Below are positions 19,329 to 28,800 of a DNA stretch of 64,000 bases, in pieces. Position numbers and translations under genes: made by a program. This stretch comes from Thecamonas trahens ATCC 50062. Taxonomy: Eukaryota; Apusozoa; Apusomonadida; Apusomonadidae. The notes under the pieces were generated by a model. That model had not been told where the DNA came from, did not search any database, and saw only the letters and a list, made by a program, of their open reading frames with translations. The DNA lies in the NCBI RefSeq assembly GCF_000142905.1, contig NW_013657648.1, positions 257,510-321,509 of the forward strand, read 5' to 3'. Each line of letters begins with the position of its first letter. Positions within the stretch are counted from its first letter, which is position 1.

Positions 19329-22157
19329 TCACGGCTTCAGCACGAGAAACGGATGGACGAGCGCCTCGGCAGCCTCGATGCGGCGGTTCGGGTTGCGGGT
19401 GAGGAGTTTGTCGAGCAAGTCAACAGCCAGAAGAAGCGGCGAGTCGGGACTGGCCCAGCGCGAGACGTACGCCATACGCTTGACGATCTCCTGGTAGCCA
19501 AGAAAGTCGTCGTCATCGTCGCTCTCGTCGTCGCCGCCGTCGCTGTCGCCAGCCTCAGTCCGGGCAGATGCAAGCAACTTGTTGCCGAGGAGGATGCCTG
19601 CAGACCAAACGTCAACCTTGTGGTTGTACGGGACTCTGTCCGAGCTGCGAACCTTGGACGGCTGGACCTCGGGTGCAAAGTAGCCAGGCGTGCCGATACG
19701 CCCGAGCGGGAGCTCGCCAGCACTCGGGTCGGCGATGTTGTACTCTTCAAACGCCGAGTCAAAGTCGATAATGACCAGGGCCTGGCGTGCGCCGTCAAAC
19801 ACCACGTTGTCGTCCTTGATGTCGCGGTGGATGAGCGAGAGCGCATGGAGGCGAGCTATGCCGGCCAACAGCTGGCTCGTGTAGCTCTGCGCCGCAGCGA
19901 GCGAGTCGGCGATAAACTTGGTGCTTGCATCAACAAACTCGGTCACGAGCACCTTGGCCCGCAGCTCGGGAAAGTACCGCGACCAGACAAGCTGTTGTAG
20001 GCCGGGCTGACCGCGAACCCGCTCCAGCACGCGCTCCTCACGCGAGTCGTCCGGATCCTCTAGACTCATCTTGACTGCCACAGGCACAAGATCCAGAACC
20101 TTGGCCTCGCCGTCGTCGACCGCCTCCAGTGCCTGTGGTGCATCTTCCGGCTCTGGAGACGAAATGGTCTCCAGCCGTGGTCCGCCATAGCCGGCCTTGA
20201 ACACCGCGTTGGTCGATGCCGTCGCCAGACAGTGCTCAAAGTCGCACACAATCTCGCGCCGAATCGCCATCTTGACTTGCAGGATCCACACTCGTTGCGC
20301 CTCCTTCTCAAACACGCCAATCGACGAAGACGACGAGGAGGAGGAAGAGTCGAGCGACGACGAGAACCGCAGCTCAGGCGGCAGCTCCACTGAAGATGAC
20401 GAGTTAGAAGATGACGATGACGAAGAAGAAGAGGAAGAAGAGCTTGAGCTCATGCGGCGACTGCCTGGATGCCCGTAGCCGGGCACAAGCCCCGGATGGA
20501 GGATAGGGCCGGCAAACGGCATGTATCCACGGCCGTGCATGAGCGCTCCGGCCATCTCTGGCGGAGGGAACGGTGGAATGTGCGGCGGGGGTGGAGACCG
20601 GGATCGCGACGAGGACGACGACGACGACGACGACGACGAGGACGACGAGGACGAGGACGAGGATGACGAGGACGAGGAAGATCCGGCCGCCCACTGCAAG
20701 ATGGCCGACTCGTCGTTGGCAACAACGGCAGCCGCAGCCGCCTGGGCCGAGACAGCGTCGGCACGGGCACGATCCAGTTCAGCCAGCACCACAGCGGCGT
20801 GCGCCTCTGTCCGCGCCGCCTTGCGCATCCGTCGCTCATGCTGGGCCTCGGCCTCGGCAGCTGCTTCGGCCGCCTTGGCTGCCGCCGCCTGCGCATGCCG
20901 CAGCGCCGCCGCCTTGCGCTTCTCGGCGTCTTTAGCCTTGGCCTTGGCCTTGGCCTTGGCCTTGGCCTTACCTTTGCCCTTGGCCTTGGCCATAGCCTTG
21001 ACCTTGCCTTTCGCCTTGGTCTTGCCTTTCGCCTTGGTCTTGCCTTTCGCCTTGGTCTTGCCTTTGGCCTTTCCCTTTCCCTTTCCCTTGGCTTTGGCTT
21101 CGACCTTGGCCTTGGCCTTGTCCTTGTCCTTGTCCTTGTCCTTGTCCTTGTCCTTGGCCTTGGCCTTGGCCTTGACTTTGCCCTTGCCCTTGCCCTCCTT
21201 CGATCCCTTCTTACCCTTGCCATCAACCTTGCCCTTACCCTTGCCCCTGCCCTTGCCCTTGTTCTTGCCCTTGTTCTTGCCATTGTTCTTGCCCTTGTCC
21301 TTCCCCTTGCCTTTGCCCTTGCCCTTGCCCTTGCCCAGCAGATGGTGCTTGTGTGCTGGCTCTTGTTCGGGATCAGCATCGGGGGCAATCAGCGGGTCAT
21401 TGTGAAGCTTAGCACGCTTGGCACGCTTCAGCTTCTTAGCACGGGTCTTGGCTTTTGCCTTGGCCCGCTCCATGGCGTTGGGCACATGATCGTCGACGTC
21501 ACTTGCGGCGTCGTACACAACCATCTCAGCGTCGGGCTCGGTCGCGAGGTGGAACACGCCGCGGTCGACCAAATCGGCCTCGTAAACGACGCTGACGTCG
21601 CCATCGCTTCCATCGACATCGGGCGTCCGCGCCAGATCCAAGACGGCGATACGCTTCCGCTTGCGCCTCCGCTTCATGCGGACTGAAGGAGACGGTGACG
21701 CACCACCGGGCAACGACGAGACGTCGATGACGACAGATGAGCTGCCAGCGCGCAGGTCGGCATCGGCCTCGACATCTTCTAGAGCCGAGTTGTCCAAGTC
21801 GACCACGTGGCACTCTGCATGCTTCAGCTGAGCCTTTTCAGCCCTTCGCTCAGCCCGGATCTTTGCCCGCTCAACCTTGCGGGCCCTCCGAGCCTTCTTC
21901 GCCTCGAGCTTTGCCAGCAGCTCCTCTGCGTGCTTCTCCTTGCGCGCCGCCGTCTTCTTGGCCTTGAGCGCCGCTGCATACGCGCGCCGCTTCGCCTCCT
22001 TGGCCTCCTTGGCAGCACGGGTCTCATCTACATACGCTCTCACAGCTGCCGCCCGTTCTCCAGCCCATCGTCCACCCGCCGATTCACCACCATTCCCGCC
22101 ACTTGCGCCCGCCAACACGTCTCCGCGCCACCGCCTCGGACCTTCATCACCAGCCAT
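19329..22157 (-). CDS. Protein kinase with extreme Lys/Gly/Ala repeat and poly-Ser N-terminal half
   Basis: The 942-residue product has a basic N-terminus (Ala/Lys/Glu-rich helices), then about 140 residues made almost wholly of GK, AK and DK dipeptides (coding DNA about 20930-21340). A helical Ala/Arg segment and two poly-Ser runs follow, then a C-terminal kinase domain. Kinase motifs are VPVAVKM (VAIK), LIHRDIKDDNVVFD, IIDFDSAFE in place of DFG, GTPGYFAPEV, and VDVWSAGI. An acidic DGGDDESDDDDD insert lies before the final helices. The catalytic Lys, HRD Asp and DFG Asp are kept, so activity is plausible despite the DFG-to-DFD change. The kinase family is not recognised. The Lys-rich part could bind nucleic acid. 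ATG 22157 was chosen as the first Met in frame. Confidence 0.82.
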   Translation of the reverse strand: MAGDEGPRRWRGDVLAGASGGNGGESAGGRWAGERAAAVRAYVDETRAAKEAKEAKRRAYAAALKAKKTAARKEKHAEELLAKLEAKKARRARKVERAKIRAERRAEKAQLKHAECHVVDLDNSALEDVEADADLRAGSSSVVIDVSSLPGGASPSPSVRMKRRRKRKRIAVLDLARTPDVDGSDGDVSVVYEADLVDRGVFHLATEPDAEMVVYDAASDVDDHVPNAMERAKAKAKTRAKKLKRAKRAKLHNDPLIAPDADPEQEPAHKHHLLGKGKGKGKGKGKDKGKNNGKNKGKNKGKGRGKGKGKVDGKGKKGSKEGKGKGKVKAKAKAKDKDKDKDKDKDKAKAKVEAKAKGKGKGKAKGKTKAKGKTKAKGKTKAKGKVKAMAKAKGKGKAKAKAKAKAKAKDAEKRKAAALRHAQAAAAKAAEAAAEAEAQHERRMRKAARTEAHAAVVLAELDRARADAVSAQAAAAAVVANDESAILQWAAGSSSSSSSSSSSSSSSSSSSSSSSSSRSRSPPPPHIPPFPPPEMAGALMHGRGYMPFAGPILHPGLVPGYGHPGSRRMSSSSSSSSSSSSSSSNSSSSVELPPELRFSSSLDSSSSSSSSSIGVFEKEAQRVWILQVKMAIRREIVCDFEHCLATASTNAVFKAGYGGPRLETISSPEPEDAPQALEAVDDGEAKVLDLVPVAVKMSLEDPDDSREERVLERVRGQPGLQQLVWSRYFPELRAKVLVTEFVDASTKFIADSLAAAQSYTSQLLAGIARLHALSLIHRDIKDDNVVFDGARQALVIIDFDSAFEEYNIADPSAGELPLGRIGTPGYFAPEVQPSKVRSSDRVPYNHKVDVWSAGILLGNKLLASARTEAGDSDGGDDESDDDDDFLGYQEIVKRMAYVSRWASPDSPLLLAVDLLDKLLTRNPNRRIEAAEALVHPFLVLKP
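20930..21340 (-). repeat. Lys/Gly-Lys/Ala-Lys codon repeat tract
   Basis: About 400 bp of near-continuous 6-bp units (CCTTGC/CCTTGG on the plus strand) encode GK, AK, DK and NK dipeptides inside the kinase gene. Units vary and are grouped in blocks (KGKTKA repeated about three times; DK repeated about five times), consistent with repeat expansion by slippage. Confidence 0.85.
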
Positions 22158-22836
22158 GACCTCACCCAATGCGCCTTCTCTCCTTGTCACTCACTCTCCT
22201 TGCAAATACCCTGCTCTCCTCCCTTGGTCTCGTCCGTTGGCTCTCCAAGGAGAAGTGGTAGCCCCTGCCTCTGCCTCTGCCTTTGCCTCTGCCTCTCCTC
22301 TCTCCTGCTCAACTCGGCCACCATCATCACTTGCTGCCACTTTGCACTACTTTTGACAGCCGAATTGAGTGACATTGATGATGCCCTTGCAAGGCGCTCG
22401 CGGATGATGTACACCGACCGACAGCATTGCATAGCATTCGATGATATGCTCTGATTCCCGGTTGTACACCTCCTCCACACACACATACACACATACACAT
22501 ATATACCGTATCATCTACCTCGCTCTCTGATCCGAGATTTGCGCCTCGATGACTACCGGAGAGATAGGTCGGGCGTCCGGATCGGCCTACACAAGCTGCT
22601 GTGGTCTGGACGCAAAGTGCTCAAGACAAGACTGATCAAAGGTAGCCACTTACCGCTCCGGCATTCGTCCGATGGCGATGCCCGTGCCAAACATGCCAAT
22701 CATGAAGAGGACGGCTAGAGGACAGCGGTGGGTGATGATTGATTGGTCCGACAATGAGTCGAGTCGGGTCGAGTCGAGTCGGGAGGGACAGGAGCAGTAG
22801 ACGGCCTCCGACACCCACATCACTCTCACAACAACG
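22158..22836. other. Intergenic region between kinase and LYAR-like gene
   Basis: It holds CTCTGC/CTTTGC repeats (about 22265-22300), a CA-rich stretch (about 22477-22500) and a GTCGAGTCGA/GTCGG repeat (about 22755-22785). On the minus strand a short hydrophobic stretch (VLFMIGMFGTGIAIGRMPER) ends in a strong GTAAGT donor at about 22649; it may be an exon of a small unrecognised membrane protein, but no complete model can be made. Confidence 0.3.
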
Positions 22837-24014
22837 ATGGTGTTCTTTGTGTGTAGCAACTGCGGTGACTGGTACGCCAGATGAAGTCCTTCTTCCCACA
22901 GCTATCTCTCCCCTTGCCTCCCTTGACTCGATAGCTTGTCCAGTGTCCGTACATGGTGGTTCGGCTTGCCTGCCACTACCGCCACCCAAGGATGGATGGG
23001 AGGATCCGTGGCGAGGCACATGGCGCCAGCCTGACCCCGTCCATGCTCGCAGTATTGACACACACACCCCAAGTCAATCGATCCCTCCTCATAGTCATGT
23101 ACAAGACGATACCATCGCAACGATTGTTGAGTCTGGGTGTGACTTGAGCCATCCCGTCGACGTGACTAGCCTCTTTCAACAAATCTTCCTCAAGCGGTCT
23201 ATGCCCCTCCCCCCCCCTTCCCCCACTACTCACACGCTCACTCTCTCCCTCTGTCTCGCTTGCCACACTCATGATCGTGCAACTCATCGCTTGTTTCGGT
23301 TGGACGACGGATGGATGGGACAACGTGAACAAATGCTTTTACAGCCTCAAAAAGTCCGCGGTCGATAAGCACTGTTACCGCTGCAACCCGGACTCGGTCT
23401 CGTGCATGGACTGCAACTCGACGTTCTTCGGCAACGATTACAAGTCGCACACAAAGTGCATCTCTGAGAGCGAAAAGTACAAGTTTGCCAACGGCCGCAA
23501 GCGCAAGCCGGCATCGGCGCCGACGCCCACCCCACCGCCGGCCAAGAAGCCCAAGGCTGCGGCCAAGAAGCCCAAGGCCTCTCCGGCCGCCGCCAGCACC
23601 GCTGCTACTGCAGTGACTTTCCGCTGGAAGACTGCACTCCGCCGCGCGCTCCGCGCTGGCCCGATGACCAAGGATGCACTGCGGACAAAGGTTCTTGCCA
23701 CCATCGCCGCCGCGGTCGCCAATGGCAAGGTTGTCCAGGGCTCAGCCCCGTCTGTCTGCGACGCCCAGTTTGACGCCAAGCTCGCTCGCAACCTGATGAA
23801 GAACCGCATCTCGCAGCCGACCGACGACACCTACGTGTGGGGCGCCTCGGCTGCTCCGTCGGCTGCGCCGTCTGCCGCACAGTCATCGGACTCGGACTCG
23901 GACTCGGACTCGGACGCGAGCTCTGCTGCCGCCGATGCCGCTGCCAAGAAGAAGTCGTCCTCCTCCTCCTCCTCTTCCTCCTCCTCGTCGTCATCGTCGT
24001 CGTCATCATCATGA
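22837..24014 (+). CDS. LYAR-type C2HC zinc-finger protein (2 exons)
   Basis: Exon 1 is 22837-22871 (MVFFVCSNCGD plus two bases) and exon 2 is 23345-24014. The 473-bp intron has GTACGC and TTTACAG ends. Splicing rebuilds the LYAR N-terminal double zinc finger: CSNCGDCLKKSAVDKHC, YRC, SCMDCNSTFF and NDYKSHTKCISE, which match the family's conserved Cys/His ligands and the DYKSHTKCISE signature. LYAR proteins are nucleolar and act in ribosome biogenesis and nucleic-acid binding. A Lys/Pro/Ala linker and a C-terminal winged-helix-like stretch (WKTALRRALRAGPMTKDALRTKVL, similar to the LYAR C-terminal region) follow. The protein ends in SDSD repeats and about 20 serines. Predicted length is 234 residues. 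Without the first exon the zinc finger lacks its first Cys pair, which strongly supports the splice. Confidence 0.9.
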
Positions 24015-24054
24015 CTCGGCTGTGTTGGCCTCGCTTCTACTAGCACCGCCATCC

Positions 24055-24975
24055 TTAAAACTCGACAAAGATCGAAAAGTCACGGAACTCGAGGTAGTCG
24101 TGGCGGGCGTGGATGGTGGCGTCGGGGAAGACAGTGGCCAGCCACTGGCAGATCTCGTCGTAGTCGTAAAAGGCAAAGCCCGGGTAGGACTTCATGTGGC
24201 GCTGCGAGAGCATGTTAAAGTACATGCCACGGCGGGAGAGCCTGCCCATCTTGACGACAAACGGCTTGGAGACCTTGTCCCACAGCTTGGCGTCGCCGAT
24301 GGTCATGCAACCCGAGCAGACGTAGTAGTCGGCGGCGACGCCTGCATCCGGGTCCAGGAAGTCTTGCACCACAAACTTGGGCCTTGTCTTGTCTTTTGGC
24401 CCACGGACAACCTTGACGTCGGCGAGGACGGGATAGCGTTTGAGGAGCTTGCGGAGCTGACCACCACGGACCAGGCCATGCCGGACATTGGCGGTCCTTA
24501 CCATGACCTTGGACACATCGATACCAATATACCGCATGTCGACAGCTGGTGCGTTTTTGCGAACATACTCAAACAGCGCGCCTTGACCGCACCCAACATC
24601 GACCACTTGCTGACCATCCAGCGCGTGAAAGCCATCGGTATAGTTAGCGAGGACGTCGAAACGAATCTCCTGGCGCTCAAGCGAGGACCACTTGGTGGCA
24701 GCAAAGGAGAAACCCAACTTTTCAGCCTCTGCATCATACATGTTCTTGTTGTACTCGCCCAGCTTTCGCCGAAGCTCTTCCAAATCATCCGGATCAGACC
24801 ATCCGACAACGTCACGGACATACTTTGAATCCGTCCTGCCGCCACCGGCTGACATGCTCCGCCATGCCACCACTACCGCCAGCAGCGCCACTGCCGCCGC
24901 CACCACCACAGACACAGTCACAATGGGTATTCTGCCCTGCACCTGCGCCAGACTGCTGCTATCATTCTTGCCCAT

Positions 24976-25012
<37 letters not shown>

Positions 25013-25038
25013 CTCTGTCTCTGTCTCTTCCTCCCCAT
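24055..25038 (-). CDS. Membrane-anchored class I SAM methyltransferase
   Basis: A 327-residue protein whose N-terminus has an SQ-dipeptide repeat and then one hydrophobic segment (IPIVTVSVVVAAAVALLAVVVAW), giving a probable type II signal anchor. The catalytic domain shows motif I VVDVGCGQGALFEYV, a post-I acidic residue in YIGIDVSK, and a later DYYVCSGCMTIGD motif at the usual motif IV position. This is the S-adenosylmethionine-binding Rossmann fold. The substrate is unknown; a position facing a compartment lumen is suggested by the anchor topology. ATG 25038 was chosen as the first Met in frame. Its stop is 40 bp from that of the convergent LYAR-like gene. Confidence 0.82.
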
Positions 25039-25820
25039 CGCTTTCGTCAGAGACAGGTCTGCCAAGTCCGCCTACCGGCTAGCTAACCGGGGTAGCAGCG
25101 AGCTCACTGTCCATCGGTCGGCGACGGTTTGAGGATAACGTCGCCAAGCTCACCGCACTCGCCTCCATCGACAGGACCGTCGCCGTCACACCGATCGTAC
25201 TGCTGCCAAGACCGACATCAATATCCATCTTGTCATCGCCGACGACGGCTCTGTTCTCGAGAGCGAGTCGATCATAAACCGCCCGCCGTTGTCGGCCGGA
25301 ACGCTGGGCAGCCGATCGGTGGCTCCGGCACATTCTGCTCCAATCGCACCTCGCTAAGATCACACACTACCGCAGAGTAGGACGCAGCTTGGAATCGGCT
25401 ACTGGGTTTAAAGCGGGTAGACTCGGTTTTGATCGCGGATTCATACTGAGCAAGCTGCACATAGACACGAACGCTATACCTGAGCCACAACCTGCACCTC
25501 GAGCTAGAAGCCTTTGAACAACGCCATGAGAATGACGTCGTCAAGCATCGGTTCGCCGTCGATCATAGTGATCGCCACCAGCCGCTTTTTATCCTCGTCG
25601 CGGAATAGAACTGCAGCTCACAAGCCTCGTCTCCCCCGATCATGTACACTCTTCACTCGCACAGAAGCACAACTTCCACCGTGGTCATACTGCTACCCGC
25701 TCTACACATTTAGTTACATGTAGTCTTGTTGATTATGATGGGCTACATGTTGTTCGTGTGTGTGTGTATATCATCATCCAACCTGCCTGCCGCTTATCGC
25801 TGATCACACATTCTCATTGT
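25039..25820. other. Gene-poor stretch with protein-like fragments
   Basis: No complete gene is seen. On the plus strand two adjacent frames read like protein (EDNVAKLTALASIDR near 25131, then KTDINIHLVIADDGSVLES near 25208), but a one-base shift separates them. On the minus strand a short stretch ends DDVILMALFKGF at a stop near 25506, preceded by a CTGCAG acceptor-like site at about 25620. These may be exons of small spliced genes or decayed gene copies. Confidence 0.3.
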
Positions 25821-28800
25821 TCACTCATTGGCCACACCTGTTTGTGCATTGGCGAAAGAGATCGGGCCGGAGTCGACTAAAGTCTGGACTTCAGAGGTGA
25901 CGACAACATCACGGATGCGATGGAGCTCGGCTTTCTCGACACGGACCTCATCTTGCGGCCGGAGCCGCCCGGAGGATTCGTCAAACTCAATCCACTCATA
26001 CGCAGGTGGCTGCTGAACAAGATCGGCGGCAAGCTCAGCGATAGCTCTCGAGCTGCGGCGGCGACGCGGCGGGGAGGCCGCAGCTCGAGAGCTGCGGCGG
26101 CGACGCGGTGGTGAGGCTTGCGTCGATCGGCGGGCACGGTTTGGAGCAGTACGGGCACGCGGCGGCGAGGCTGGAGTGGCAGAGCCGGCAGGACGGAGCC
26201 GGCTGGGTGCTGCGTCGTCCAAATCGGCGGCGTCGAGGTCGCCGTCGATGACTACGCCGCGGAAGATGGAACGGCGGCCAGCCACGTGGGCGCGTGTCGG
26301 CGCCAGCAGACCTTCGACAGAAGGGACAATAACTCGGGCACGGTGCGGGAGCTGACTACCGCTGTCGCTGGCGCCGCTCTCGGTATCGGACTCGTCGTCA
26401 GACCGCGGCATGTCTGGTGGTAGATTGTCTTTGGCCTCGGTCAGGTTCCATTTGGCCGGCTGGCCAAAGGTGCCGATGAACCCGAGGCCGCCGGCACCGG
26501 GGCTGACCCGCCAGAGGCGAGCCCGAGAGTCTGACGCCCCCGAGACTAGATAGCCCGAGTACCGCTTGCGCCGCGAAGAAACGATTTGTAGTGAGACAAG
26601 CGGGACGTCCCATGCATGAGCCTGGACAAGCGCGACTAGGCCAGCGTCGACCGACCACCGCATGGCACCCGGATCCGAGCTCACCCGCAACGAGTAGACC
26701 CCGATCCGCCCGCGCGAGTCACCTACAAACAGCATCGAGAGCATCGGGTCGTATGCGACCGCCTTGACCGATGTTTCAGCCTCGGGCGGCCGCCGAGTCG
26801 TCACTGGCGGCATCTTGGTATCCCACAGTTGCCAAATTCGCACGATGCCGTCGCCAGAGCCAGCGGCAATCGCCGGCAGCGCACCGCCAGCTTTGGCCCT
26901 ACTCGGCGGCTCGACAAAGGTCATGGCGCCAATCGACGCTGCGTCAAGCGCCGCGACATGGTCGAGAACGCCTGCAGCGTGCGACGACTCGACGAGCTCG
27001 CGATGCTCGGGCGCCTGCATCCGTTGCAGCTCCCGCTGTGAGTTGAGGTTCCACACTACAATCTCGCCATCGTACGCTGCCGACGCCAGCAAGTTGGGCG
27101 GGTAAAACTCGCAGCAGAGTACGTCCTCACGGTGTGGCTCGTCGTGCCCTCCAAGACCACCAAACTCGCTCGTCCCTCCGCCATCGTACTCGTACTCGTA
27201 CTCGTATTCGTCGTCCTCCGAGTCCTCTTCCCACGCCACGGTTGATGCAAGCAAACTGCTCCGCCGCGGCGTCGGAGACGCCTTGCCTGCAGTTCGTGCG
27301 CGCATCGCCCGGGCACGGGCTCTTGTTTCCGCTCGGGCGCGGGCTTTGGCCTTGGCCCAGCCAGACGATGAGACGTCGACGCCATGCTCAGCGGCAGCCC
27401 GAGATCGGCGCGCTCGGCGCGCCCGGCGAGACGCACTCTCGCCAGCACTCTCGCCATCGTCGTCAAACACTCCGCCATGCGAGGGAAGCTGCTTCCACAC
27501 ATACGCGTCGGCATCGAGCTTCGTGTCGCGCCACACCGCCAGTCGCCGTGACCAGCCGACGGCGATCACATACTTGTTATCCTCGGTCGGTCGCAGCGTG
27601 GTAAGCAACTCGTGAGCGGCCTTGCGCGACGTCACCCGCGCCACTTGCTCCATCACAAACGTGTTGTGGGCCGAGTGCTGATGCGCAAAGGCAAGGTCCG
27701 AGACCTCGGCCGAGTCAATGTTGTGCAGCTCTTTGAGGAACTTGCCGTTCATAAAGTTCCAGATGAAGACTTTGCCCGTCCGCGATGCCGTCGCAATCCG
27801 AGTCTTGTTGCACAGAATCATGGCGGTCAGCGGATCGCCGCGCGTCGCGCCGGCAAACTCCTTGATCTTGGTCCCGGTTGTCACCGACCACACCGCTACC
27901 GTTCCGTCCTCGGATGCAGTCACCACATTGCCAAAGTACGGCTCGTGAACAACTGTCACCAGCGGCTGATAGTGGGTGATGTCGAGTGCATGCTCGCGCT
28001 TCTGGACCCGCGAGAACGAGTACAGCTCGTTCGACGACGCCACAATCCGCCGCCGCAGCCGATCCGGCAGCAGTTGCGTGACCGCGTCTGGTGGGCCATC
28101 CATGCCATGCCGCCGCCACTCCTCCAGATTGCCCAGCTCGACGCCGGCAAATGTAGCCAAGCAGTTGCTCACTCGAATGTCCCATACCTTGACCGTGTTC
28201 CCAGTGTCGAGCGAGAGAAGCTGGTAGTCGTTGAGACCCGGAACAACCTTGGCAATTGGTGCCGTGTGGCCGGTAAACACCAGCAGCGGGTCGGTCAGAA
28301 TCGACGGCTTCCACACTCGCAGTCGTGTGTCGCGCCCACCGGTGGCCAGAAACGGGACCTGGCTCAGAGTTGTCCATGTGGCCACCGAATGCACACCGCC
28401 CGGAACTGCCCCGATGCGAAACGGGCCAGGCGCGCCGTCAGGCCGCACGCTGCCGACCACAAGCGACGTGTCCGGCAAGTCGTACGCTGCCGCAAACTCG
28501 CATGATGCGCTCGGCAGGAGCACAAGGCCCTTCATCCACGCCTCGTCATCACTCACAGGTAGCGCAATGTGCGAGAGCGAGGTTGGAACGTCTCCGGCAC
28601 GAATGGCGCGCACGTCGAGCGCATGGCCCAGCCCGCGATCGTCGGTCATGACTGCAAGCTTGGAGAGGCCAAAGATCGAGACACAGCTGGTGTCGTCGCC
28701 AATTGCAAAGAGTGCCCGGTCTGGATCGCTCAGCAGGCTTGTGTAGTCGAGCGCGAGCGGAACGTTGGCCAGCGACGGGACTTTGTCGCGGAACGACATC

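Noticed and set aside
20930-21340. Regular short repeats considered as a CRISPR-like array
   Set aside because: There are no constant repeats with unique spacers; the 6-bp units are codon repeats in a eukaryotic gene.
20521-21405. Plus-strand frame rich in LALALP, resembling a multi-pass membrane protein
   Set aside because: It is the antisense of the Lys/Gly/Ala repeat of the minus-strand kinase; the hydrophobicity comes from reading CTT/CTTG units, and no family motif is present.
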